Source: Cylindrotheca closterium (lineage: Eukaryota > Bacillariophyta > Bacillariophyceae > Bacillariales > Bacillariaceae). Taken from it: a DNA stretch of 64,000 bases. Below the pieces are notes generated by a model that saw nothing but the letters and a program-made list of their open reading frames with translations, made no database searches and had not been told where the DNA came from. Shown one piece after another: positions 32,470 through 41,823 of this stretch. How positions within the stretch are numbered: the stretch's first letter is position 1; the number at the start of each line of letters is the position of its first letter. A program made the position numbers and the translations under genes. The DNA is taken from assembly GCA_933822405.4 (NCBI GenBank), contig CAKOGP040002125.1:83128-147127 (forward strand). The letters run 5' to 3'.

Positions 32470-34623
32470 CTACTTTGTTTGGTCTAAATCCATGCCACTC
32501 AAGAAGAAACTAATGAGTTCTTGTGTCTTGGTATCCAAGGTGGCAATCTTTCTCTCGACACTGTCCTCTGCAAAGAGAGAAGCAGCATCGGCAGTATTCA
32601 CAAATCGGTCGTTGGAAAGGCCACCGTCAGAAGCTCCTTCGTGGACGATCGAGTTGTGGAAATCTACGTGAAGAGCTTTGGCAAAATCTTCCGCACTTCT
32701 CTTGTCCCCAAGCCCGTATATTCCAGCGCTCGCTTGTCCCAAAAGTTGTTGCTGGACTTTTTTGCGAGACTCCTCCCTCTTTTCTTCGATTTTCTCGGGG
32801 GCGACACTTGATGGGGAAGACTGCAATGTAGGGCGATGAGCGCGACTCCAAAGATGATACAGCACTGATACTGGCGGAGCGTACAAATCATACCCATGAG
32901 TGTACAACCGGACGGCCATGCTCAGCTCTTCTCCAAAGAACAAAAAGTCCAGCTTTGGGTCATATGGCACGTCTTGGATCATGGACGCTGGGCCAAAGTT
33001 GAAGCCTGCTGCATACAAATGGCAGGGGGTCGCTCTTGGAGGAGGATGTTCAGTACTACCACTATCCTTTTTCAAGAGCCTTCCTCGTTGTCGGAGCATG
33101 CCATTCTCGTCAAACTTCCAAGGTACCAACAAAGTTCCCCTTTCTTCATTGGGTATCTTGTTTGGCAGTTCATATCCAACAGGATATGCTGTCAATACTA
33201 CTCTTTCATGGCAGCCTTTATTCGTTGTTTGTTCCCAAAGACCAATGAGATAGTCGTCCCAATTGGTACGAAAGCGCATGTGCGAATCAATTTGCAAGAC
33301 AAAGGTTTCGCCCCGATGCAAAGATTGGGCCAAACTTCTGGCATAGCAAGGCCCCAAGGCATGTTTGGCGGCCAGTTCAAGACATCGAACATTGGAATGA
33401 TTGACATATTTTTGTGTCATTCGAACATTTTCCTGGTCGTAGGTGGCATCATTCTGAAGAACTGCTCCCACGAAGATTCGATCCGGATGCCTAGCATTGG
33501 AAAAGAGTGAATCTAGAGTAGGGCATATTTCCGAGTCGCGGTAGCTAGCAATGGAAACGAATATGGACGGCAAACAAGTAGATGAAGAATCAGTTGTCTC
33601 TGAAGTTTTCTTGACCAATGGCAATGGTGGTAGAATGTTGGATACTACCTCCTCTGGTACTGGCCTTTTGTTTGCAGAAGCATCCTCGCCTTTTGTAGCA
33701 ATGTCTTTCGTCTCCACTTGATTCGATAGCTTGGAGTTTGTTCCATTTGATGCTCCAAGTAGTATATCATGATGTCCATAGAACCAAATGGTAATGGCCG
33801 TCCGTGATCGTCGCAAACTGGGCAATACCTCGTGCTCCACGCCATCGGATCGAAAAAGGATCAAGCGATCTCGGTAGGGACAAATATCTGTTTTATCTAA
33901 GCTGCCATTTGAAAAAACTCGGAGACATCCTCCATCGAGCACTGGATCCCAGTCGTCATTGGTCAGATAGTAAATTGCCGTAATGATTCGTTCGGCTTCT
34001 GCTGCTTTTGGTGGCGATTGTGGTGACGCTGGTCCCTGACGAGAGGATGCAGATGATGATGATGATTGTGATTCTGCCATGCACGATGTTTGACCTCGAT
34101 CGCAATGTCGAGTGTATCCCGAGGTACCGTCACCTGGATAGACGGCAAGTTGCACCGACGTCATGGACGTATCCAGCGTTATTCGTTCGCCCAACTTGTG
34201 AAGGATTGTATTGGTAATGGTGGTAATCAATTGATGCATGTGAGGATGTTTCGTAGCAAATTCGGCCTTTTTTCGATATTCTCGTGAGAGAAAGAGAGAC
34301 TTGTCCCCTCGCACCGTTCCTGTTTTCTGTGGCTGACTAGTGCCATGATCATTTGATGACGACATGGCAAGCATCATGTTTGCCAAAATGGAAGATTCTC
34401 CTTTGGTCCGTGCGGGTACCAGCTTTTCCACAAGTTTGGCACCTTCAATCTCCTTCCAAAGCCCATTGACGAATGGGTCACCAAAGTTGCCGTCGAGAAC
34501 ATCCCAGGCACAGCTCTTGTCGTTGACTTGTCCACTCAACAGTCGGCTTGTCAATGGAGACCAACCTTTCAGAATATTCTCATTTGATGATTCTGATGTG
34601 GAAGACGATTCTGTTGAGGTCAT
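32470..34623 (-). CDS. Fusion of prolyl 4-hydroxylase and GlcNAc-transferase (PhyA-Gnt1 type)
   Basis: A 717-aa single-exon protein from the ATG at 34623; the frame extends upstream only from a GTG. Residues ~40-290 form a 2-oxoglutarate/Fe(II) dioxygenase: YTRHCDRGQ supplies His173 and Asp175, GVEHEVLPS supplies His264, and SRTAITIWF supplies the 2OG-binding Arg274. IITAIYYLTNDDW and GGCLRVF are typical of prolyl 4-hydroxylases. Residues ~350-700 match the GlcNAc-transferase family of Dictyostelium Gnt1: IFVSIASYRDSEICPTLDSL, FVLQIDSHMRF, LFFGEELSMAVRLYTHGYDLY. In Dictyostelium and Toxoplasma, separate enzymes of these two kinds hydroxylate a Skp1 proline and then attach GlcNAc in the cytosol. 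The lack of a signal peptide here is consistent with that. The Skp1 target itself is inference. Confidence 0.86.
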   Translation of the reverse strand: MTSTESSSTSESSNENILKGWSPLTSRLLSGQVNDKSCAWDVLDGNFGDPFVNGLWKEIEGAKLVEKLVPARTKGESSILANMMLAMSSSNDHGTSQPQKTGTVRGDKSLFLSREYRKKAEFATKHPHMHQLITTITNTILHKLGERITLDTSMTSVQLAVYPGDGTSGYTRHCDRGQTSCMAESQSSSSSASSRQGPASPQSPPKAAEAERIITAIYYLTNDDWDPVLDGGCLRVFSNGSLDKTDICPYRDRLILFRSDGVEHEVLPSLRRSRTAITIWFYGHHDILLGASNGTNSKLSNQVETKDIATKGEDASANKRPVPEEVVSNILPPLPLVKKTSETTDSSSTCLPSIFVSIASYRDSEICPTLDSLFSNARHPDRIFVGAVLQNDATYDQENVRMTQKYVNHSNVRCLELAAKHALGPCYARSLAQSLHRGETFVLQIDSHMRFRTNWDDYLIGLWEQTTNKGCHERVVLTAYPVGYELPNKIPNEERGTLLVPWKFDENGMLRQRGRLLKKDSGSTEHPPPRATPCHLYAAGFNFGPASMIQDVPYDPKLDFLFFGEELSMAVRLYTHGYDLYAPPVSVLYHLWSRAHRPTLQSSPSSVAPEKIEEKREESRKKVQQQLLGQASAGIYGLGDKRSAEDFAKALHVDFHNSIVHEGASDGGLSNDRFVNTADAASLFAEDSVERKIATLDTKTQELISFFLSGMDLDQTK

Positions 34624-34978
34624 CTTGACCAAGACGTGAAGATGGAGTGGTAGCAATAGACAACAATATAATGAACACACAATATAAAAAAATGAAAGGG
34701 TCGTTGATTTGGATTTGAGTCAGATGAGTCACCCCGAACCATTGACGAAACCGAAAGTTGTCTATGATACCCGTAGTCTACCCGTAGCTATTGTAATACC
34801 ATTCAAATTAGCTTAGCCTATTTGGTGTTTCTTCTTTTTTAAATTTTTTATTGCTTTATATGTTCTTTGCCTTTGACCCGCTTGATATTTACCAAATGAG
34901 AATGTGACAAACAATAGACTATTGCTGCTTGACTCCTAACAATTATTTGCTGTCCAGCAACTAACTGCATTTGCAAAT
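34624..34978. other. Intergenic, nothing recognised
   Basis: Upstream region of the hydroxylase fusion and 3' flank of ATG8. AT-rich; no feature supported. Confidence 0.4.
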
Positions 34979-35817
<839 letters not shown>

Positions 35818-36172
35818 TGTGAAATAGTTTGTGTTGTTGCAGTGCTAATTCCGGATTTTTGTGTAACGACAAAATCTGTCAGAAATTTTTGTCGTGTGTA
35901 TGTTTTGCTATTGGGCGAGGGCGAGACTTTTGTTCGAAAGAATCAGAACAGTAGTGGCAAACGTTCGCAAACGTACCAGCTGAAACCCGGATCCACAGTG
36001 CAAAACTGACATGACGTACGACATACAGACTATATTTTCGACTCTTTCGACCGACATATTCAATAACGCCGCCAAATGACAACACGCGAAGTCAATATCC
36101 ACCATCTTTATTAAACAAAAGCTCTAGGGAGCACCTCGATCCCATATTAATAGTCCGATTGGAGGAATCATC
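35818..36172. other. Divergent promoter region ATG8 / 36173 gene
   Basis: A 355-bp spacer between divergent starts. No motif recognised. Confidence 0.4.
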
Positions 36173-37171
36173 ATGCCTCCAATACCGAAAGATGAGGAAG
36201 CGGAAGAAGAAAATCCTTACATGGCCTTGAGAGCTGCGAAAATTGCACGGAATCAAGCCCGTCTGAAAAAGTTGGGGCTCGTTAAGACACCCTTGGAATA
36301 TGTGCCATCCAAATCCAACGTCCAGCGATCCAAAAAGCCACTTCCCAAGAAATCACCACCACCAACTGCAATCATGAGACGATCCAACCGACTTTCCAAT
36401 CAATCCAATCCGCCCGACTACAAGGAAAAAGCACTACCCAGAGACTATCCAGCAGTGAAGGATGAGCTGTCGTTGCCAGCACCCAAGCGTCGTCGGACCA
36501 GCAGTGCTACTGCTGGTACGCCACCACCCCCTGCTGCCAACTCGGTACGATCCATTGATCTAGATATTGAGCAATTAGTCTTGGGGAATAAGAATAATGA
36601 TAATGACAATGGCGGTCAAGGTCTCTTGGGCCAACAAATGGAACAAACGGGCAAGGAATTTGTCATATACCAAACGTTTGAGAAAGCTTCCAGTCCAGAG
36701 GATAGAAATCGTCTCGAAGGGGCAAGACTATCCTTTAACAAATATTGTGGCGTTCAAGAATGGAGAAATGCTGTTTTTCTGTGGGTCAATCTAGGCAACA
36801 AGGACAATCCGGTAGTCAATGACTTTTTGAATGAAGGCCAACAAATCACATGGTTTGGGGGTTCTCGGATGCACGATGAGTCGCCCGTCATTATGAAGCT
36901 ATTGAAAATGGGACAAGATACAACAACAACAACAACAACAACAGCAACAACAGGCAAATCATCATCATCACAGATTGTGCTTTGGTGTCGGAAGTATCAA
37001 GTGCAAACAAAGCAATTTACTCCCTATGTTTGTTTTGGGCGGCTGGGATACGAGTCGCATGAACCGGGCTCACATCCACTATCCTTTGTATGGAATCTTT
37101 TGGATTATCAACGGTTGAAAAATCACTCCGAAACGCAGATTCGAGAGCGCTTTCAGTTCTTTACGTCATGA
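36173..37171 (+). CDS. Orphan-domain protein with basic N-terminus
   Basis: A 332-aa single-exon protein. N-terminus: ENPYMALRAAKIARNQARLKKLGL, a helical motif reminiscent of the start of WDR76/Cmr1-type chromatin proteins, then Lys/Arg-rich disordered sequence (KKPLPKKSPPP, PKRRRT) that could be a nuclear signal. The C-terminal ~170 residues look folded: GKEFVIYQTFEKASSPEDRNRL, QITWFGGSRMHDESPVI, IVLWCRKY, FTPYVCFGRLGYESHEPGSHPLSFVWNLLDY. A Thr run (ACA repeats, 36923-36950) interrupts this domain. I do not recognise the domain; the mix of aromatic and Gly residues suggests a small beta-rich ligand- or nucleic-acid-binding fold. No function is assigned. Confidence 0.65.
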   Translation: MPPIPKDEEAEEENPYMALRAAKIARNQARLKKLGLVKTPLEYVPSKSNVQRSKKPLPKKSPPPTAIMRRSNRLSNQSNPPDYKEKALPRDYPAVKDELSLPAPKRRRTSSATAGTPPPPAANSVRSIDLDIEQLVLGNKNNDNDNGGQGLLGQQMEQTGKEFVIYQTFEKASSPEDRNRLEGARLSFNKYCGVQEWRNAVFLWVNLGNKDNPVVNDFLNEGQQITWFGGSRMHDESPVIMKLLKMGQDTTTTTTTTATTGKSSSSQIVLWCRKYQVQTKQFTPYVCFGRLGYESHEPGSHPLSFVWNLLDYQRLKNHSETQIRERFQFFTS

Positions 37172-37543
37172 CACCACAGCAATATAGAGTGCTATATGTA
37201 ACAAGAAGGACACCAGCAAAAGGGGTACGCAAAACGACAACGCCAAAAAAGTCTAGGATTTGTTTCGCTTCGTTTTGGCAATCCGCACTATATTGCAGCT
37301 AAAGGACGAGAGAAGTCTTGCATCCGGTAGACTGCTAGAGAGTACCTATCGTATTCTACCTCTTGCTCCAGCCAGATCCTCTTTTGTTCTGGCCTGGCGA
37401 ATGGCACTGCTGGCCATGATGATGTGCTTTGGGTGGAGTTTGGAACAGATCAATGGATGATGGTTAGATTGGAACAAAGCTTGTTTCACTAGTGTCTGAC
37501 GATCTGATTGGCTACAAAGTGTGGGTAAACATATAGAAAGCTG

Positions 37544-37555
37544 GTATATATAAGG
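37544..37555 (+). promoter_or_regulatory. TATA-like box upstream of protease-inhibitor gene
   Basis: GTATATATAAGG about 200 bp before the ATG at 37753, with an inverted CCAAT (ATTGG) at 37507-37511. Plausible core promoter; start site not visible. Confidence 0.4.
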
Positions 37556-37752
37556 AAGCAGGAATAGCAACAGATTTTAGACGGCTGCTATTGTACTGTA
37601 GCCTTCTTCCGAATTCTCCCAAACGAACATTACTGTCCGTAAACCTCACAATTTAACGGACACTCCCGAAACTCGGAACAAACGCAAGTCAGGTCGTGTG
37701 TGTTCGATTGCTACATTCTTTGCTGTCACTTCACAATCATACACGCTTCATA

Positions 37753-38040
37753 ATGCGATTCTTTCATCTATTGTTCCTACTTTCCTTCTTGGTTCTTATT
37801 ACTGGTGCTTCAGCAGGACTCGAAGAAGGTGAAATCATGACAGATCAAAAGACAGATTTCCCCGAAATGGTTGGAATGAACGGAGCGGAAGCCAAGGCTC
37901 AACTGGAAAGTCAATTCCCTTCCTTTCAGATTGATATTGTTCCTTGGGATGCTATGCTGACCATGGACTACCGTGAGGACAGAATTCGAATCAAGGTTGA
38001 TGAAAGCGGCAAGGTCAAGAAGTCTCCAAGAGTTGGATAA
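37753..38040 (+). CDS. Secreted serine-protease inhibitor, potato inhibitor I (eglin/CI-2) family
   Basis: A 95-aa protein from the first in-frame ATG at 37753. Residues 1-21 form a signal peptide (MRFFHLLFLLSFLVLITGASA). The mature part is a complete PI-1 fold: FPEMVGMNGAEAKAQLES (helix), then the reactive loop AMLTMDYREDRIRI and the terminal KSPRVG, equivalent to the conserved TPRIG/HVG end. By alignment with chymotrypsin inhibitor 2, the P1-P1' bond is Met71-Asp72, predicting inhibition of chymotrypsin/subtilisin-like enzymes. The Arg residues that brace the loop are present. No Cys, as usual for much of the family. Secreted from the cell by inference. Confidence 0.88.
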   Translation: MRFFHLLFLLSFLVLITGASAGLEEGEIMTDQKTDFPEMVGMNGAEAKAQLESQFPSFQIDIVPWDAMLTMDYREDRIRIKVDESGKVKKSPRVG

Positions 38041-38421
38041 GTCGTTGATGATTGAATGCCTATTGGAAAAATTGTCGAACACATTACGACAGCTTTTTGG
38101 TTAGAAAGACATATGCAACCACCAATTTGCATCTATGATACTTTGTGGAAGTAGCTCTGCAAATGCCAAATGTACACTTATTTAAAAAATAGAAAGAAGT
38201 TGAAAGCTCTTGCTATTACTACCGGTAGGAATGTAATTTGTAATCATTTTGTTCGACTAAAATATTGTTGTTGATGGGCTCTTTTCCTTTCTTGAGTAAG
38301 CCTGATACATACTTTGCATCAGACGAGAGAGTAGTGGGGTGGGAAGATTGGTTCATCGATACGGGCACCGTAATCAAGAGATATTGGAAATGGTGCAAAA
38401 GCATTTCTCAAAACCGGCAAA
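38041..38421. other. 3' flank of inhibitor gene to 5S rRNA
   Basis: No gene recognised. This is the 3' flank of the first 5S rRNA copy as well as of the inhibitor gene. Confidence 0.4.
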
Positions 38422-38540
38422 AGAATACAACACCTGGGATTCCAACGTGGTCCCCCACCGTAGTACTAACCAGGCCCGAACATGCTTAACTTCGCTGAGC
38501 GGACGGGAAGCGGTGCTGTCATGTTGGTATGGTCGTATCC
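38422..38540 (-). rRNA. 5S ribosomal RNA, copy 1
   Basis: Read on the minus strand from GGATACGACC to TTGTATTCT, about 119 nt. It contains the near-universal 5S stretches GCGAAGTTAAGC, GGGCCTGGTTAGTACT and GGTGGGGGACCAC, and the ends pair (ATACGACC / CAGGTGTTGTAT). A TTTT pol III stop follows directly. An AT-rich TATA-like element lies about 20-30 bases upstream. Identical over 124 bases to copy 2. Confidence 0.93.
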
Positions 38541-38914
38541 ATTCGTTGGGTCACATAAATGGTATAGTAACTGTAGTTCTGTATAAGAATCAATCCCTTC
38601 TAAACGTTTGCAAAATTGCTGGTTCAGAGCAACTCTAACACTTCTTCCGGAAGTTGATATCTTTGCACTTGCATCAACACCCTACAAACCTTGCCTTCAT
38701 GTACTCGTAAGCAAAGTACAGTATATTCTACAGCAAAATGGTCAAATTGACGTACGCTACTGGTAAAATAAAAATTTTCTACTGAAACAACACTAACCCA
38801 GTACGTAAAGCAGTCTCCCCACTTTCAACTTACTTCCGTATGGTTACCCCCCGTACGAACCGCAGTCCCGGTAGAAATCGAGACATGCGGTATTCTCTAC
38901 TGTAGCTGGCAGTG
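38541..38914. other. 5S upstream region / intergenic
   Basis: Upstream of the minus-strand 5S gene and of the plus-strand RRM-like gene. No further element recognised. Confidence 0.4.
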
Positions 38915-40480
38915 ATGCTTCTTCTAAAGTTGTCCAAATGCAGTACAGTAGGAGACAAAAGGCAAACGATGACAAGAAAGCGAGATGCCTTTGAGCGTCC
39001 TGGAGATTCTGTTAGCCCAAGAAAGCGCCATCAAAAGGAACAAGGGGAGGACTATTTGGTCCATCTGAAGTATTCTGACGATGTTCGAGTTCACAACATT
39101 GTAGATTTCATCAATCGAACTGTGCAAAAGGAATGGAAATTCAGTGTCGGTCATCGTGATGGTGCAATTGTGAATCATCGTGCTGATTCTGAAGAGGGAT
39201 GGATCTTGGAAGCTGTCTCATCTGATTTGGCCAAGAAAGTGTGCAATCTGAACGGTATGTACTACAAGCACCAGCCTTTGAAGATTCAGAAGTATGGTGC
39301 TCTTACCTCGCCAAGCAAATTTTGCTGGAACGAGTACCATTACAAGCGTTATGGGAAGAACGACCATTTTGTGGAGCACAACATCCTGGCGACCATTCTC
39401 AATTCGGAAGCAGGAGGCACCGACATTGATGCTTTGAAACTTCAGACTATGCTGAATGAAAAGATGGAGGAGTTCAAGTTGGCCAGTACGAATACTCCCA
39501 TTGTCAAAAGTATCAAGATTGACAGTGAAGATGGCAACGGCAAATTCTTGCTCAGTATGCGTACGGAGCGCTATGCAAGTCGTTTGACTTACCTGAACCA
39601 TATCAACATTGGCAATCATTCAATCGCTCTTACTAGGCTTCCTGAATGGAAGGGTGAGAAACCAAGATACCTGAACTACGACGAGTTTCGCAAGGACCAC
39701 CAACACAATGAATTAGGCTCCAAGCCTGCTGCAGTTGAAAAGGCTCAAGCGGTCACGATTGTCATTGAAGAGAGTAAAGAGCTTGAGGTAGCCATTGCAG
39801 CACAAGGTTCCATGAAGGCCATCATTGCCAAGCAAGCCGCGAATGCAAAGGACTTGCGCTCTTCCCTGAAAATTGCAAATGATAAATTAGTGCAAAAGGA
39901 CGAACGCATTGCTCAGCTCGAAAAGGTAATGGAAGAGCAAACGCAACTTTTGGAGGACAAGTGCGAGAGCATGAAGACCATCATTGCCAAGCAAACAGCA
40001 GATGCGAAGAAAGCAAGTAATTCCTTAAAGCTCGCGAAAGAGAAATCAGCACAAAAAGACGAACGCATAGCACAACTTCAAACAATTGTGAAAAAACAGA
40101 AGAAAGATCTGGAGGATGAGCGAGACAAGGTGTCAAGCAAAGAAGAAGAAGTGGGAATTCTTCGACAGAACCTAGCCTTTCAAAAGGATGAAATAGAAGA
40201 GCAGTGTCGAATTGTTACATCCAAGGAAGAGGAAACAGCAAAGTTGAATGGCAATGTTGAGCGTCTTTCGGACGAATTGGACAGTACTGTCGTGAAACTC
40301 GACGCAGTTCATCAGAGTTGGAGCGATCAAGTCCTGATGCTCGAAGCCAAAGACAAGCAGATTGCAATTATGAATGCCAAATTCGAGAAACTTCGCGGGG
40401 CCTTTTTGTGGCAACCCGGCATGGATGCAAAGGAAAAGGCGGAATTGCAGGAATTGAAGGGAGGTATTTATAGGGATTAG
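38915..40480 (+). CDS. Coiled-coil protein with a divergent RRM-like N-terminal domain
   Basis: About 521 aa from the ATG at 38915; a second ATG at 38969 (MTRKRDAFERPGDS) is equally credible. Residues ~45-125 have the pattern of a U2AF65-type RRM (VHNIVDFINRTVQKEW..., GWILEAVSSDLAKKVCNLNGMYYKHQPLKIQKY), though the aromatic RNP residues are poorly kept. A second folded region follows (~150-260). From ~290 the protein is one long coiled coil containing an internal duplication: MKAIIAKQAANAKDLRSSLK and MKTIIAKQTADAKKASNSLK, each followed by a QKDERIAQL phrase. No signal peptide. Function not known. Confidence 0.65.
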   Translation: MLLLKLSKCSTVGDKRQTMTRKRDAFERPGDSVSPRKRHQKEQGEDYLVHLKYSDDVRVHNIVDFINRTVQKEWKFSVGHRDGAIVNHRADSEEGWILEAVSSDLAKKVCNLNGMYYKHQPLKIQKYGALTSPSKFCWNEYHYKRYGKNDHFVEHNILATILNSEAGGTDIDALKLQTMLNEKMEEFKLASTNTPIVKSIKIDSEDGNGKFLLSMRTERYASRLTYLNHINIGNHSIALTRLPEWKGEKPRYLNYDEFRKDHQHNELGSKPAAVEKAQAVTIVIEESKELEVAIAAQGSMKAIIAKQAANAKDLRSSLKIANDKLVQKDERIAQLEKVMEEQTQLLEDKCESMKTIIAKQTADAKKASNSLKLAKEKSAQKDERIAQLQTIVKKQKKDLEDERDKVSSKEEEVGILRQNLAFQKDEIEEQCRIVTSKEEETAKLNGNVERLSDELDSTVVKLDAVHQSWSDQVLMLEAKDKQIAIMNAKFEKLRGAFLWQPGMDAKEKAELQELKGGIYRD

Positions 40481-40819
40481 CGAAGAGGCTGGCTCCATAT
40501 TTCATGCAAGCATCCACAAACTATTGCTGATTGAAATCATCATTTACGTTTGACTAGGCACATTTGAAAATTTCACCTTACCGGTATGCTACCTATATTA
40601 TGTTTAGCTTATTTTTCGAAGCATTTCGAATCAAGTGACTCGAGCAATGAGATATGAATAAAATGAGATTCATCTAAGTTTTGTCCTTTTTGCGACGGGG
40701 AATATTGCAGGAGGAAGGAAGAAGCTAGAAGGAAAATCAATTGTTGGGCGCAATAGTGACAGTGAATCCAAACCATAGTCTCTGTATTTACTGCCGGTCA
40801 TATGATGACCGAGATCGCA
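40481..40819. other. Spacer between convergent genes
   Basis: Two 3' flanks face each other here. Nothing else recognised. Confidence 0.4.
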
Positions 40820-41464
40820 TTACGGATTGAGGATGTCTGTCTCGAATTGCCGTAGTTGCTGCTCGAAACCAGCATTCGGCTTTGCAGAAGGTCTATGGTG
40901 ACGGATCCTTTCCAAGGCAGAATCATAACTCATTCTCTGGTGCTTGATTAGGTGCGCAATGATGATGGCAGCGGATCGAGACACTCCAGCATTGCAATGC
41001 ACAAGCACCTTCCCATCTTCGGCGAGAATTTTCTCGATAAATTGGAGTGGAACATCTAGAGTATCCAACAGCTTCTGCTCGGGAATATCCATCAAGGTGT
41101 GATTCATGTATACAACATCTTGGTTTTCAAACGGCCGCTCCGCACTGAATAGATTCAATACGTGAGTAATGCCGATTTCTTTCATTCCTGGGAAATAGTT
41201 CTTGTCAACGTTTGATTTCTTCCTTGGTACTTCCATGCCGTCCCAATTGAGAGCTGCATCTTGAGATCCAATGTACACGTTGTTTGCACACTCGTAGACC
41301 CCTGGATCTGGACAAGTATCTTCGACGAAACCTAGCACGACTTCGTAGGATCCAGTCTCTGAATCAAGCTTTCTGCCAGAGGTGTCAGTCACCACAGTAT
41401 TGGTCTTTTTCAACGTGCTCTTGGCCCGTCGTCCTTCTTCTTGGAGCTTCATTAGAAAAGACAT
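40820..41464 (-). CDS. Dual-specificity protein phosphatase (atypical DUSP)
   Basis: A 214-aa single-exon protein. The phosphatase core spans ~70-214. It has NNVYIGSQDAALN at the start of the domain, GITHVLNLF, the general-acid region LMDIPEQKLLD, and the complete signature VLVHCNAGVSRSAAII with nucleophile Cys and P-loop Arg. AKPNAGFEQQLRQFE closes the domain, as in other DUSPs. The N-terminal 65 residues are unassigned. Expected to dephosphorylate Ser/Thr/Tyr, or RNA or lipid phosphates; no MAPK-docking CH2 domain is present, so it is of the small atypical type. Confidence 0.9.
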   Translation of the reverse strand: MSFLMKLQEEGRRAKSTLKKTNTVVTDTSGRKLDSETGSYEVVLGFVEDTCPDPGVYECANNVYIGSQDAALNWDGMEVPRKKSNVDKNYFPGMKEIGITHVLNLFSAERPFENQDVVYMNHTLMDIPEQKLLDTLDVPLQFIEKILAEDGKVLVHCNAGVSRSAAIIIAHLIKHQRMSYDSALERIRHHRPSAKPNAGFEQQLRQFETDILNP

Positions 41465-41591
41465 GTTTCATGATGTATCTCACATGTGAGAAGTACCAGG
41501 TACTGTATGTTTTCGTTGACTGTGCAATCAGATTGTTCACCAAGACATCCACAAAAATGAAACTTTCGAAATTTCCAAAATGAACAGCAAA
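41465..41591. other. DUSP upstream region with GTACCAGGTAC motif
   Basis: AGTACCAGGTACT at 41492-41504 is a near-palindrome of the kind also found near 13138 and 56016. Confidence 0.4.
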
Positions 41592-41710
41592 AGAATACAA
41601 CACCTGGGATTCCAACGTGGTCCCCCACCGTAGTACTAACCAGGCCCGAACATGCTTAACTTCGCTGAGCGGACGGGAAGCGGTGCTGTCATGTTGGTAT
41701 GGTCGTATCC
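41592..41710 (-). rRNA. 5S ribosomal RNA, copy 2
   Basis: Same 119-nt gene as at 38422-38540, minus strand, identical including the GC just beyond the TTTT stop (124 matching bases, 41587-41710). Its flanks otherwise differ: upstream on the minus strand is TATTTAATAT, a TATA-like stretch about 20 bases before the start. Confidence 0.93.
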
Positions 41711-41823
41711 GTCGATGAGCCTAGATATTAAATATACTAATCCTATAAAATACTTTCTACTCTCAAGAGTACTGTAGGTACTTGCAGACAATAATAGAAA
41801 AAAGTTTTCTGGTGTAACACTTT

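Noticed and set aside
32470..34680. Longer N-terminus of the hydroxylase fusion with a hydrophobic start
   Set aside because: The extra 19 residues begin at GTG with no ATG, so the signal-like segment is not supported.
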